Source of the DNA: an uncultured Arenicella sp.
Lineage (GTDB): Bacteria > Pseudomonadota > Gammaproteobacteria > Arenicellales > Arenicellaceae
NCBI GenBank assembly: GCA_938048185.1
Contig: CALIVT010000013.1
Span: 1-64,000, forward strand
DNA: 64,000 nucleotides
Direction: 5' to 3'
Part shown: positions 44,611-54,150 of the stretch, piece after piece
Layout of the letters: each line of letters starts with the position of its first letter
Numbering within the stretch: position 1 is the first letter of the stretch
Position numbers and translations under genes: made by a program
The notes under the pieces: generated by a model
Seen by the model: the letters and a program-made list of their open reading frames with translations, nothing else
What the model was told of the DNA's origin: nothing
Databases searched by the model: none

Positions 44611-47097
44611 ATGGCCAAAGCGGATTTACACGTTCATTCTAAGTATTCAGATCACCCAAGCACATGGGGTCATAAGGTTTATAACTCACCGGAAAGCTTT
44701 ACCGAGATAGAGACCGTTTATTTACAAGCAAAAATGCGCGGTATGGACTTTGTGACGATTACCGACCACGATGATATTCGAGGTAGCTTAGAGCTGGTTG
44801 CGAGCTACCCGCAGGACAGTTTCGTATCCTGTGAGGTCACCACGTATTTCCCTGAAGATGGCTGCAAAGCTCACGTATTGGTATTCGGCATAGATGAACT
44901 GCAATACAACCGTATTATGGCTGTTGCGCAAGATATTTACGTGCTACGCGATTATATAGTCGAACAAGACATCGCTTGCTCAGTGGCTCATGCAACCTAC
45001 GATCAAGACAACAAGCTTAGCTTTGAGCACATTGAAAAACTGGTCGTACTATTTGACGTATTTGAGGTAGTTAACGGCGCATCGGCGGCCCAAAACAGCC
45101 TGTTGTTGTGCCGATATTTACAAGGTTTGGATGAAAAGTCCCTTAACGCGTTAATTGAGAAGCACCAATTAGAGCCAATGAGTCACGACCCTTGGAATAA
45201 AGGGTTTACTGGCGGTTCAGACGATCATTGTGGCATCTTAATTGGCAGCGCGTATACCCAAAACAAGTCGACAAACATCGCCGAATTTCTCGACTCAATT
45301 CGCAAAAAGAAGAGTTCGGGCAGCGGGCTACATGGCAGTTTTGAATCCTTCGCCACCGGTGTAATCAAACACATTCATGATTACCGCGGTAATCGTGACT
45401 CGAAATACTCGACGACTAACAAATATTCCAAAACTAAGATGAACGACTTTCTAGAACTCTTCTTTGCAGGCAAGGAGGGTAATCTGGTCAAACGCTTCAA
45501 AAAGAGCCAATCATTACGGTATCTCAAAAAGAAAAACACCAAAACTCACGCTGCCCTGCATACCTTATTAATGCAAATCAGCGATGACATCGATCATGAT
45601 ATCGCAAGCAAGATTCCTCGAACCTATGAGCAAATCTCAAACCTGCACGATGAAATGTTTCGTTCGGTTGTAAGCGCCCTGTCCAAACACTTACCGAGCG
45701 GCGATATATTCAAAGGCTTTAACCGTCTAGCCGCCCTATTCCCGATGACCCTACTTATCGCTCCGTTTATCGGCTCTATGCGGCATCAAGTTCTTAAATC
45801 GAGCATCAAACGCGGTTTGATTGAAGCCACCCGAGAGCAATACACCGAAAAAGCGCTTTGGTTTACCGATACAATTGATGATTTAAACGGCGTTTCGGTC
45901 ACCTTGCGGCAAATCGCGAAACATAGCCGGACACACCGCTACCAACTAAAACTAGTGACCTGCGTCGATGAACAAAGACTGACGACCCCGCTACCCAAAG
46001 ATGCCCTTAACTTCACGCCGATTAAAGCAGTCTCGGTGCCGGGCTACAAGACGCAAGAAATTAACTTCCCGTCAATCTTGACCACGATGCGTGCCATAAT
46101 TCTAGAGCAAGCCGACCAGATCGTCATCTCAACTCCCGGCCCCCTCGGTTTGACCGCAATGATGTGCGGCAAATTAATGGGCCTACCGGTTAAAACTGTG
46201 TACCACACCGACTTTGCTGAGCAGATAATGCGCATCAACAACGAACCAACACTGGCGGCCGTGGTGGACTATTGTGTCAACTCGTTTTATAAGCTCGCAG
46301 ATCAAGTATTTGTGCCCAGTGATTTCTACATCAATAAACTAGTTAAAGCAGGTTTGGCTAGCAACAAGCTCTCAATTTTCCCACGCGGGCTTGATCTGGA
46401 CCTTTATTGCCCTAGCGCGAAGCCCGCTACCCTTGCGCGCAGACACCAACTGCATGGCAGCTTTACACTTCTTTTCGCGGGCCGTATTTCCGAGGATAAA
46501 AACCTGTCATTACTGGTAAAGATAATCAAACAAGCTAATCAGGAAAAACCAGGAATCTACAACCTGGTTGTTGCGGGCGATGGCCCCGCCCAATCGCAAT
46601 TAAAGCAGGACTTGGCTAAACAAAGTAATGTCCATTTTACCGGCAGACTGGCTCCAGAAGATCTCGTAGAGTGGTATCGCAGCACTGACTTGCTGGTTTT
46701 TCCAAGCCATACTGACACCTTTGGCATGGTGGTTCTTGAAGCGCAAGCCTGCGGTGTACCGTGCCTCGTTACCGCCACCGGAGGCCCCAAAGAAATAATC
46801 AAACCAACGATAACGGGCGACGTAATCGCCGGTGATTTGCCGCAAGAATGGCTGGACAAGATTGACTATTATCGTCAACTAAAAAACAACGACAAGTGTG
46901 CTTGGAACAAACTTAAAAGCGAATGCGCTGAACATGTGCACACTCAGAACAATTGGCAACCGGTGTTCGACGCGGTGTTGGGTGACGCATGTCGTTCACC
47001 AACGACCGCAACCAGAAGCACCTCTCTCGCGCTACTCGACGAGCGGAAGCAACGCGCAGAACCTATCCCCAAACCCAGCCCAGACAAAGCGGCCTAG
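44611..47097 (+). CDS. PHP-domain phosphoesterase fused to GT4 glycosyltransferase
   Basis: The 828-residue protein joins two families. The N-terminal 270 residues form a PHP metallo-phosphoesterase domain with intact metal motifs: DLHVHSKYSDH (H7, H9), TDHDD (51-55), E75, H127, and GGSDDH (201-206). Residues 280-400 are a basic linker with a hydrophobic patch (LFPMTLLIAPFIGSM). From about 430 to the end is a GT4 domain of the MgtA/SqdX-like type: FAGRISEDKNLSLLVK, VVAGDGPAQSQLK and D702-TFGMVVL-E710. It may make a glycolipid or a glycan. A PhoB-like box array lies upstream and a histidine phosphatase gene follows 58 bp downstream. Confidence 0.88.
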   Translation: MAKADLHVHSKYSDHPSTWGHKVYNSPESFTEIETVYLQAKMRGMDFVTITDHDDIRGSLELVASYPQDSFVSCEVTTYFPEDGCKAHVLVFGIDELQYNRIMAVAQDIYVLRDYIVEQDIACSVAHATYDQDNKLSFEHIEKLVVLFDVFEVVNGASAAQNSLLLCRYLQGLDEKSLNALIEKHQLEPMSHDPWNKGFTGGSDDHCGILIGSAYTQNKSTNIAEFLDSIRKKKSSGSGLHGSFESFATGVIKHIHDYRGNRDSKYSTTNKYSKTKMNDFLELFFAGKEGNLVKRFKKSQSLRYLKKKNTKTHAALHTLLMQISDDIDHDIASKIPRTYEQISNLHDEMFRSVVSALSKHLPSGDIFKGFNRLAALFPMTLLIAPFIGSMRHQVLKSSIKRGLIEATREQYTEKALWFTDTIDDLNGVSVTLRQIAKHSRTHRYQLKLVTCVDEQRLTTPLPKDALNFTPIKAVSVPGYKTQEINFPSILTTMRAIILEQADQIVISTPGPLGLTAMMCGKLMGLPVKTVYHTDFAEQIMRINNEPTLAAVVDYCVNSFYKLADQVFVPSDFYINKLVKAGLASNKLSIFPRGLDLDLYCPSAKPATLARRHQLHGSFTLLFAGRISEDKNLSLLVKIIKQANQEKPGIYNLVVAGDGPAQSQLKQDLAKQSNVHFTGRLAPEDLVEWYRSTDLLVFPSHTDTFGMVVLEAQACGVPCLVTATGGPKEIIKPTITGDVIAGDLPQEWLDKIDYYRQLKNNDKCAWNKLKSECAEHVHTQNNWQPVFDAVLGDACRSPTTATRSTSLALLDERKQRAEPIPKPSPDKAA

Positions 47098-47155
47098 GCA
47101 TAATTTCAGCCCCCTAATACCCAGAATCTTGATTCTTGATACTATGAGCAATTGA

Positions 47156-47791
47156 ATGAAACCAGCATCATACACCTCTGCAATGCCCCGCAAGAAAAGC
47201 AACCGATACTACCTAATGCGTCACGGTCAAAGCGAGGCAAACCGTCAGGGAATCATCGTAAGCCGCCCTGAAAACGCAATAGATCACTATGGTTTAACGA
47301 CCAAAGGTGCCGAACAGGTAATGGCAAGCGCCTTAAACACTCGATTAGACCGCGACACAATCATCGTTTCATCAGACTACAAGCGCGCGATTGAGAGCGC
47401 GCGAATAGTTAAAAGTGTTATCGACTGCCAGCATGAAATCATTATCGACAAATCTCTGCGCGAACGCGACTTTGGTAACTGGGAGCTAAAGGGCGACGAA
47501 CACTACGCCAGCATTTGGCATCAAGATGTAGCACAACCGTCCAGCTCGATGAATGGCGTTGAAACCGTAAACGCAACGCTTGAGCGTGGCTTACATGCGA
47601 TCGAATTACTTGAGACTCAGTTCAACGGTAAAAAAATTTTGTTAGTGAGCCACGGAGACGTATTACAAATATTGTTAACGCACTATCACAATATCAACCC
47701 GCGCTTTCACCGCAGCGTAAACAGCATTGGAAATGCGGATATCCGAAGTTTGACTAAACTGGATTTAGCGAGTAAAACCCCCGCGGCGTAA
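47156..47791 (+). CDS. Histidine phosphatase (phosphoglycerate-mutase-like)
   Basis: The 211-residue protein has the RHG motif R22-H23-G24 in LMRHGQSEANRQG, E103 in LRERDFGNWE and the second catalytic His H166 in LLVSHGDVLQ, so the active site is complete. Members dephosphorylate sugars, nucleotides or phospho-proteins. The substrate is not evident. It lies 58 bp after the PHP-GT4 gene on the same strand and probably shares its transcript. A phosphatase beside a phosphoesterase-glycosyltransferase fusion, under a possible PhoB box, would fit phosphate salvage or removal of phosphate from a glycan or lipid intermediate. Confidence 0.88.
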   Translation: MKPASYTSAMPRKKSNRYYLMRHGQSEANRQGIIVSRPENAIDHYGLTTKGAEQVMASALNTRLDRDTIIVSSDYKRAIESARIVKSVIDCQHEIIIDKSLRERDFGNWELKGDEHYASIWHQDVAQPSSSMNGVETVNATLERGLHAIELLETQFNGKKILLVSHGDVLQILLTHYHNINPRFHRSVNSIGNADIRSLTKLDLASKTPAA

Positions 47792-48144
47792 GGTTGTCAC
47801 TTTTTCATTTTACGTGCTTTAGTAACGCTTACCTGAGGTGATACGGTTCGCACGAATTTCTTCGAGGCAACCGCGTTAAGATTCTTATATTTCAACCTAT
47901 TATTTGGCGCGTTAGTGCTGAAGGCGCACTGGACTAAATCAAATTTAAAAACGAGCGCAAACATTCACATCATAACTATTAGTCATTTCGCGGAACCGCG
48001 TAAATTCAATAAACTCGTAAATTCAATAAACTTAGGCCTGTCGAAACAAACGACACAGACATTGGTTTGCATATAGATAACTCTCCGGTTGACGGCATGG
48101 TAACGTCTGTTCGGGTGAGTTGTTTGAGGTCAAAGCTTTGCAGT
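47792..48144. other. Noncoding gap before the NADH dehydrogenase gene
   Basis: This 350-bp stretch lies between the histidine phosphatase stop and the ndh promoter. No convincing reading frame, tRNA or terminator was found. It contains an exact 17-bp tandem duplication (listed separately). The sequence is A/T-rich in the middle and could hold a terminator for the phosphatase operon that I could not resolve. Confidence 0.5.
47999..48032. repeat. Exact 17-bp tandem duplication
   Basis: CGTAAATTCAATAAACT occurs at 47999-48015 and immediately again at 48016-48032, in the gap upstream of ndh. It lies about 110 bp upstream of the proposed ndh -35 element, so it may be neutral slippage or an upstream regulatory element. 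Confidence 0.85.
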
Positions 48145-48173
48145 TAGACAGTCATAATAACGGCTACGATAAT
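48145..48173 (+). promoter_or_regulatory. Sigma-70 type promoter for ndh
   Basis: TAGACA (48145-48150, 5 of 6 to the -35 consensus) and GATAAT (48168-48173, 5 of 6 to the -10 consensus) are separated by 17 bp. Transcription would start near 48180, about 40 bp before the ATG. ATAATAACG is repeated at 48154 and 48169, so one copy overlaps the -10 element. Confidence 0.6.
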
Positions 48174-48219
48174 AACGACTGCGCAGCGCTGACCTGAAAC
48201 AACTTTTTAGGAACCTCAA

Positions 48220-49563
48220 ATGCAAACCGTAATAGATACGCCGACGGCTTCTCAGGCACTAAACACGCTGAAGAACCCACATATAGTCGTTGTAGGTGGA
48301 GGCGCGGGCGGGCTAGAACTCGTCGCCGCGCTTGGACGTAAACTTGGTCGTAAGGGAAAGGCCAAAATCACTTTAATCGATAAACATCGTGTCCACATTT
48401 GGAAGCCACTGCTGCATGAAGTGGCAACCGGCTCACTCGATACTGAAATCGACGGTGTTGTTTATCGCGCTCATGCCGCGAGACACGGTTATAACTTTCA
48501 ACTTGGTTCAGTATCCGCCATCAATCGCGCTAGCAAAGAACTCACCTTAGACTCGATCAGCGACGAGCGCGGCAACGTCATCGTCAACGCGCGCACAATT
48601 AGCTTCGACCGACTGGTGCTCGCGATCGGCAGCGTGAGTAATGACTTTGGCACACCCGGCGTGAGTGAGCATTGCTATATGCTTGACTCAAAGCATCAAG
48701 CGCAGCGTTTTCAACAAAGGCTTTTAAACCAATTCTTGCGCAAGAGCCAAGACCAAGACGACCAGCTCACCCCTACCAAATTGGCGATTGTAGGCGCTGG
48801 CGCAACCGGCGTCGAACTGTCGGCCGAACTGCATCATGTGGTCGAAGCGCTCAGTATTTACGACTTAGATCGTAAACAACAACGCCTTGCAATCGATCTA
48901 ATCGAAGCTGGGCCGAGAATTCTACCGGCGCTACCCGAACGCATTGCTGAAGCTGCAACCAATGAGCTCGAAAAACTAGGCGTGAAGGTTCGCACCAGCA
49001 CCCGCATAACCGCTGCCAACGCCGACGGCTTTATCGATGCGCAAGGCGGCCACATCGACGCTGATCTAATGGTCTGGGCCGCCGGCGTTAAAGTAGACTC
49101 GTGGATGGTCGCGACCGGCCTCGAGGTGAATCGAATCAACCAAGTTGAATGCCATTTAAACCTCAAATCCAAAAGCGATGATGCCATTTATGTCATTGGC
49201 GATTGCTGCGCGGTACAAATGCCGGGCGGCGCGCGCGTACCACCGCGCGCTCAAGCCGCACATCAAATGGCGAGCGTTGTTACTAAAAACATTCTGCGAG
49301 AGCTTAAAAGTAAACCACTGGTGGACTTTAGCTACACCGATTACGGCTCATTGATAAACCTGAGCCGCTTCTCGACCATTGGCAGCTTGATGGGCAACCT
49401 AATGAAAGGCAGCATGTTTATTGAAGGTAAAATCGCGCGCATCATGTATTTATCGCTGTATAGAATGCATCAGTTAGCGGTTCACGGCATCGTCAAAGGC
49501 CCGTTTATTATAGTCCTTAGTCGTTTGTCAAAAATTATTCGCCCGAAGATCAAGCTTCACTAA
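48220..49563 (+). CDS. ndh: Type II NADH:quinone oxidoreductase (NDH-2)
   Basis: The 447-residue flavoprotein has the FAD motif VVVGGGAGGLELVAALGR near residue 22 and the NAD motif LAIVGAGATGVELSAEL near 187, with TLIDKHRVHIWKPLLHEVA and YVIGDCCAVQ as NDH-2 landmarks. It oxidises NADH and passes electrons to quinone without pumping protons. The C-terminal 100 residues (MYLSLYRMHQLAVHGIVKGPFIIVLSRLSKIIRP) contain amphipathic and hydrophobic helices for membrane attachment. AGGAA precedes the ATG. A molybdopterin oxidoreductase gene follows 85 bp downstream on the same strand, but the gap suggests independent initiation is possible. Confidence 0.93.
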   Translation: MQTVIDTPTASQALNTLKNPHIVVVGGGAGGLELVAALGRKLGRKGKAKITLIDKHRVHIWKPLLHEVATGSLDTEIDGVVYRAHAARHGYNFQLGSVSAINRASKELTLDSISDERGNVIVNARTISFDRLVLAIGSVSNDFGTPGVSEHCYMLDSKHQAQRFQQRLLNQFLRKSQDQDDQLTPTKLAIVGAGATGVELSAELHHVVEALSIYDLDRKQQRLAIDLIEAGPRILPALPERIAEAATNELEKLGVKVRTSTRITAANADGFIDAQGGHIDADLMVWAAGVKVDSWMVATGLEVNRINQVECHLNLKSKSDDAIYVIGDCCAVQMPGGARVPPRAQAAHQMASVVTKNILRELKSKPLVDFSYTDYGSLINLSRFSTIGSLMGNLMKGSMFIEGKIARIMYLSLYRMHQLAVHGIVKGPFIIVLSRLSKIIRPKIKLH

Positions 49564-49648
49564 ACACGCTTACGCCATGCTCGGCAGACAAAGCACCGTT
49601 ACTGAGCTATTCTATTGAGTAATATAAATAGAAATAGTTGGAGAGCGA

Positions 49649-51775
49649 ATGTCCGAGTCTGCCGTACAAACCCATTACCGTGCCTGCCATTTATGCGAGG
49701 CGATTTGTGGTCTAGAGATCAAGACCCAAGGCAAGGAAATTCTTTCAATACGCGGCGATAAAGACGACCCGATCAGCCAAGGCTACATCTGTCCGAAAGC
49801 GACGGCTATTGCGGACATACATAACGACCCGGACCGCCTGCGCAAGCCGGTTAAAAAGGTTGACGGTCAATGGGTGGAAATCTCGTGGCAAGAAGCCATT
49901 GATACGGTGGCGCAACGCCTAGTCGACATGCAAAACCGTTTCGGCGACGACTCAGTAGGCTTTTACGCTGGCAACCCAGGGGTGCATAACTATGGCAACT
50001 TAACGCACGGCTCATTACTGCGCCGCGCGGTAAAAACTAAAAACCACTTTTCGGCTACCTCGCTTGACCAGCTGCCCCATCAACTGACGTCCTACGCCAT
50101 GTATGGACACCAGTTTTTAATTCCTATTCCCGACATTGACCGCACAGACTTGTTGGTAATTCTGGGTGGTAATCCGATGGCCTCTAACGGCAGTATCATG
50201 ACCATGCCAAACGCACCGAAGCGACTTAAGGACCTTCAAGCACGCGGCGGCAAATTAGTGGTTCTGGACCCGCGCCGCAGCGAGACCGCAGAGGTTGCCG
50301 ATCAGCATATCTTTGTAAAACCGGGCGCGGACGCTTATGTCTTGATGGCGATTATCAACACCCTGTTTGACGAAAACCTGCTCAAACTTGGTCACTTAGA
50401 ACAACACCTAGAAGACCTAGAAACCGTTCGTGTGGCCGCTAAACCCTTCGACTTAGAGCTAGCCGAGAAACAGTCAGGCGTTAGCGCCGGCGTGATCAAA
50501 ACCTTAGCCCATGAGCTGGCCAACACCGAGCGCGCGGTAATTTATGGGCGCATGGGCGTTTCAGTACAAGAGTTTGGCACCGTATGCCAGTGGGCCATTC
50601 AGGTAATCAATATTTTGATCGGTGCGCTTGATCGAGAAGGTGGCGCACTGCCCACCTCCCCCGCGTTTGCCTACGTTCAGAAAGGCACTAAAGGCGGCGG
50701 TCATTTTAAGCTGTTTAACTCACGCGTCAGCGGTTTACCCGAATTCGGAGGCGAATTGCCTGCGGTTGTGATGGCCGAGGAGATGCTGACACCCGGCGAA
50801 GGTCAAATTAAAGCAATGGTGACGATTGCGGGAAACCCGGTGATATCAAGTGCAAACGCGTCTGATTTAGACAGCGCCTTCGCGGGTTTGGAGTTCTTTG
50901 TCGCCTTTGATTTTTATATCAACGCCACCACCCGTCACGCCGACATTATTCTGCCGCCCACGAGCCCGCTAGAACATGACCACTATGACATCGCCTTCTT
51001 TCGTCTGGCCGTGCGCAACAGCACTCGATACAACCCCGCCGTATTTGCCGCAAACGATGATTCAATGCACGACTGGGAGATATTCAACGCACTCGCAGCC
51101 AAGGTCGCAGAACTCAAAGGTAACGACTTCAGACCACTGCCCGCCCCCGATTTATTAGTGGCCCACGGTATTGAGCACGACCACTATGGCGTACACAACA
51201 ATCCCGACATTGCGCTTGATATGAACAAGATAAAAGCGGCGCCACACGGTATTGACTTGGGCCCCTTGGTGCCCGGTTTACCAGATCGCTTAGCAACCGA
51301 ATCGGGCAAAATCGATTGCGCACCTGACTTTATTATCAATGACTTAGAAAGACTAAGTAATGTAGCATCTAAGGTAAAGAGCGGCGAATTACTGCTGATC
51401 GGTAGACGACATGTGCGCAGTAACAACTCATGGATGCACAACTATCACCGGCTTGTAAAAGGCAAACCAAGGTGGCAACTGATGATGCACCCCGATGACA
51501 TGCACGCGCGCGGCATAGACAATAACGCTCAAGTAACCATCGAATCAAGAGTTGGAAAAGTTACGACGACGGTAATCGCCACCGATGAAGTCATGCCCGG
51601 CGTGGTAAGCCTACCGCACGGTTGGGGGCATAAAAAACCTGGTGTAAAAATGAACATTGCGACTCAACAAGAAGGCGTGAATTGCAACGAGCTCACCGAT
51701 GATAAATTCATTGATGCGGCGAGTGGTAATGCGGCGTTGAACGGCGTGCCGGTACAAGTATCAACCGTAGTTTAG
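49649..51775 (+). CDS. Molybdopterin-dependent oxidoreductase (DMSO reductase family)
   Basis: The 708-residue protein has an N-terminal [4Fe-4S] site (C13, C16, C20, C48; CxxCxxxC...C) and the bis-MGD-binding core: GFYAGNPGVHNYG, LVILGGNPMASNGS, GGKLVVLDPRRSETA and the C-terminal LLIGRRHVRSNNSW and VTIESRVGKVTT. At the usual position of the metal ligand the sequence reads FSATSLDQLPHQ, with no Cys or Sec, so the metal is probably held by Ser or Asp. There is no Tat signal, so the enzyme is likely cytoplasmic. The substrate is unknown. GGAGAG lies about 6 bp before the ATG. Confidence 0.87.
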   Translation: MSESAVQTHYRACHLCEAICGLEIKTQGKEILSIRGDKDDPISQGYICPKATAIADIHNDPDRLRKPVKKVDGQWVEISWQEAIDTVAQRLVDMQNRFGDDSVGFYAGNPGVHNYGNLTHGSLLRRAVKTKNHFSATSLDQLPHQLTSYAMYGHQFLIPIPDIDRTDLLVILGGNPMASNGSIMTMPNAPKRLKDLQARGGKLVVLDPRRSETAEVADQHIFVKPGADAYVLMAIINTLFDENLLKLGHLEQHLEDLETVRVAAKPFDLELAEKQSGVSAGVIKTLAHELANTERAVIYGRMGVSVQEFGTVCQWAIQVINILIGALDREGGALPTSPAFAYVQKGTKGGGHFKLFNSRVSGLPEFGGELPAVVMAEEMLTPGEGQIKAMVTIAGNPVISSANASDLDSAFAGLEFFVAFDFYINATTRHADIILPPTSPLEHDHYDIAFFRLAVRNSTRYNPAVFAANDDSMHDWEIFNALAAKVAELKGNDFRPLPAPDLLVAHGIEHDHYGVHNNPDIALDMNKIKAAPHGIDLGPLVPGLPDRLATESGKIDCAPDFIINDLERLSNVASKVKSGELLLIGRRHVRSNNSWMHNYHRLVKGKPRWQLMMHPDDMHARGIDNNAQVTIESRVGKVTTTVIATDEVMPGVVSLPHGWGHKKPGVKMNIATQQEGVNCNELTDDKFIDAASGNAALNGVPVQVSTVV

Positions 51776-51824
51776 AAGCTGGGGAGACCTAACAGCCGCT
51801 AACGTATTTCTAATTTTACCGAAG

Positions 51825-52922
51825 TTAGCGTTCGGCAGGAATTTTCGGCGTGTCTACCACTACGTCGGCGCACTGTGCGCGGTGCCGCAGATAGTGATCC
51901 ATAATCACAATCGCGAGCATCGCTTCGGCGATGGGCACGGCACGAATACCGACACACGGGTCGTGCCGGCCTTTGGTAACAACTTGCGCAGCGTTGCCAT
52001 GTCGGTCAATACTATTGCCCGGTTTTGTAATGCTGGAAGTTGGCTTCAAGGCTAAGCTGGCGACCACATCTTGACCCGATGAGATGCCACCGAGAATGCC
52101 GCCTGCATTGTTTGAGCCAAAACCATCCGGGAATAGCTCGTCTCGATGCTCTGAGCCGCGTTGCGCGACCGACTCGAAACCCGCGCCAATTTCAACGCCT
52201 TTAACCGCATTAATGCTCATCAATGCTTTGGCAATATCGGCATCGAGTTCATTGAATACAGGCTCGCCCAGGCCCACCGGCATATTATTCGCGACCACGG
52301 TAATTTTCGCACCGACTGAATCGCCATCGCGCCGTAGCTGAGTGATTAGCGCCTCCATTTCGGCTATTTTTGAGGCGTCAGGGCAATTAAATGGGTTGTT
52401 TGAAATCTCGTCAAAATCAACTGACTCTACTGCCACATCACCCATTTGCGCAAGATAAGCGCGAATTTCTATGCCCTCTTTCTGGCTAAGGTATTTCTTG
52501 GCGATACCCCCAGCGGCGACAATCATCGCGGTGGTTCGCGCAGATGAACGACCGCCGCCGCGATAGTCACGATTGCCATATTTATGGTGATACGTATAGT
52601 CCGCGTGACCAGGGCGAAAGGTGTCCATAATGTTGGAGTAGTCTTTCGATTTCTGATCAGTATTGTGGATAATCATGCCAATCGACGTGCCGGTGGTTTT
52701 ACCCTCGAATACGCCTGAGAAAATTTGCACCTCGTCGGCTTCGCGACGCTGTGTTGTGAACTTCGATTGGCCCGGTTTGCGGCGATCTAAGTCAGGTTGT
52801 AAATCAACTTCGCTTAGCGCTAGATTAGGTGGGCAACCATCAACAATGCAACCAATGCCTTTGCCGTGGCTTTCGCCAAAAGTAGTAACTTTAAACAGTT
52901 TACCTATGCTGCTATCGCTCAC
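51825..52922 (-). CDS. aroC: Chorismate synthase AroC
   Basis: The 365-residue protein shows the AroC signatures [31 protein letters not shown] and [17 protein letters not shown]. It makes chorismate from EPSP, needing reduced FMN. The start is GTG at 52922, whose first base is the last base of the upstream mrp/apbC stop codon, so the two are translationally coupled on the minus strand. The arrangement is unusual: in most genomes the two are apart. Length is normal, and no residue of the FMN site seems changed. It is convergent with the molybdopterin enzyme gene. Confidence 0.96.
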   Translation of the reverse strand: MSDSSIGKLFKVTTFGESHGKGIGCIVDGCPPNLALSEVDLQPDLDRRKPGQSKFTTQRREADEVQIFSGVFEGKTTGTSIGMIIHNTDQKSKDYSNIMDTFRPGHADYTYHHKYGNRDYRGGGRSSARTTAMIVAAGGIAKKYLSQKEGIEIRAYLAQMGDVAVESVDFDEISNNPFNCPDASKIAEMEALITQLRRDGDSVGAKITVVANNMPVGLGEPVFNELDADIAKALMSINAVKGVEIGAGFESVAQRGSEHRDELFPDGFGSNNAGGILGGISSGQDVVASLALKPTSSITKPGNSIDRHGNAAQVVTKGRHDPCVGIRAVPIAEAMLAIVIMDHYLRHRAQCADVVVDTPKIPAER

Positions 52923-54028
52923 TATGTATTCTCCACGACGATGTTCGGAAATGCGGCGCTAAAGTCCTTCTTTTTCACGGACAATTTGCCCGCAATTTTA
53001 AGCGCAATACGTTGATAGCGCTGCGCGGTCTCAGATTCGGGTTGTGCGATAACCGTTGGCGTGCCGGAATCGGCTAGCTCGCGGATCGCCATTTCCAGGG
53101 GAATTTCGCCCAGTACATCAAGCTCGTAGTCATCGGCCATTTTCGCGGCACCATGAGCCCCGAAGATCGCTTCCTCATGCCCACATTTACTGCATACGTG
53201 CGTGCTCATGTTTTCGATTACGCCAAAGATCGGCACATCGACTTTCTCAAACATTTTGTATGCCTTGCGCGCATCAAGTAATGCAATGTCTTGTGGTGTA
53301 GTCACAATCACGGCGCCGGAAACCGGTACTTTTTGCGATAAGGTCAGCTGAATGTCGCCAGTACCCGGCGGAAGATCGATCACTAAATAGTCAACGTCAT
53401 GCTCGTCATGGTTCCAGGCAGTACCACGCAACATCTGCTCTAAGGCCTGAGTCACCATCGGCCCACGCCAAATCATCGGCGTATCCTCTTCAACCAAAAA
53501 ACCAATCGACATCACCTTAAGGCCATGATTTTGCATCGGCACCAGCATTTTATTTTCTAATGCGTCAGGCTTGCCGCTAATCCCCAGCATACGCGGCTGA
53601 CTTGGACCATAAATGTCTGCGTCTAAAACAGCAACCTTCGCACCTGCAGCCGCTAACGCCAAGCTTAGGTTAGCTGATACGGTCGACTTACCGACCCCGC
53701 CTTTACCAGACGCCACGGCGATAATATTTTTTATGCCAGTCACCGCCTGCACGCCCTGCTGGACTGAGTGCGAAATAATATCTTGCTCAATCACCACTTC
53801 TAGATCACGGTTTTCGAAGGGCAGGTTTTTTAGCGCGGCGTGCACTAACTGTGATAACTCTTCAACCACGGGCGCAACGGGGTAACCTTTGGATAAGCTC
53901 ACGGTGACGCTATTGTCATCAACCGTGACTGATTTGAGCCCCTTAGATGCGGTTATTTTTACGTTGGTATACGGGTCAATCACGCCGTGCAACTGATTCG
54001 TAACGGCACTGATAATTTGTTCTGACAT
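52922..54028 (-). CDS. apbC: Iron-sulfur cluster carrier ATPase ApbC/Mrp
   Basis: The 368-residue protein has an N-terminal MIP18/DUF59-like domain (residues 1-85), then a P-loop ATPase of the Mrp/NBP35 type with deviant Walker [16 protein letters not shown] and the CxxC pair in HVCSKCGHE for a shared [4Fe-4S] cluster. It helps deliver Fe-S clusters to apo-proteins in the cytoplasm. The stop overlaps the aroC start codon by one base. The gene is about 120 bp downstream of glcB on the same strand. The window is rich in Fe-S clients (the CCG protein, the molybdopterin enzyme), but a direct link is speculation. Confidence 0.94.
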   Translation of the reverse strand: MSEQIISAVTNQLHGVIDPYTNVKITASKGLKSVTVDDNSVTVSLSKGYPVAPVVEELSQLVHAALKNLPFENRDLEVVIEQDIISHSVQQGVQAVTGIKNIIAVASGKGGVGKSTVSANLSLALAAAGAKVAVLDADIYGPSQPRMLGISGKPDALENKMLVPMQNHGLKVMSIGFLVEEDTPMIWRGPMVTQALEQMLRGTAWNHDEHDVDYLVIDLPPGTGDIQLTLSQKVPVSGAVIVTTPQDIALLDARKAYKMFEKVDVPIFGVIENMSTHVCSKCGHEEAIFGAHGAAKMADDYELDVLGEIPLEMAIRELADSGTPTVIAQPESETAQRYQRIALKIAGKLSVKKKDFSAAFPNIVVENT

Positions 54029-54150
54029 AGAGTTATAAAGTCGCCGTGCCTAACGTTGTAAACACGCTGGGCACTGATAGATCAATTAGGTGCGTAATGC
54101 TAACACTGTGCACCTAAAGACTCCATTGCCACTGCAGCTAAATCGTCTCC

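Noticed and set aside
44611-47097. Sequencing fusion or frameshift joining separate PHP and GT4 genes
   Set aside because: The frame is continuous with intact motifs in both domains and a plausible linker. Nothing indicates an artefact.
51797-51830. 7-bp inverted repeat CGCTAAC/GTTAGCG between the molybdopterin gene and aroC
   Set aside because: The right arm lies in the end of the aroC coding sequence and the loop is 20 nt. Too weak to call a terminator.
54086-54117. 8-bp inverted repeat TTAGGTGC/GCACCTAA between glcB and apbC, as a terminator
   Set aside because: The loop is 16 nt, the stem short, and no T-run follows on the glcB strand. It may be an operator but there is no further support.
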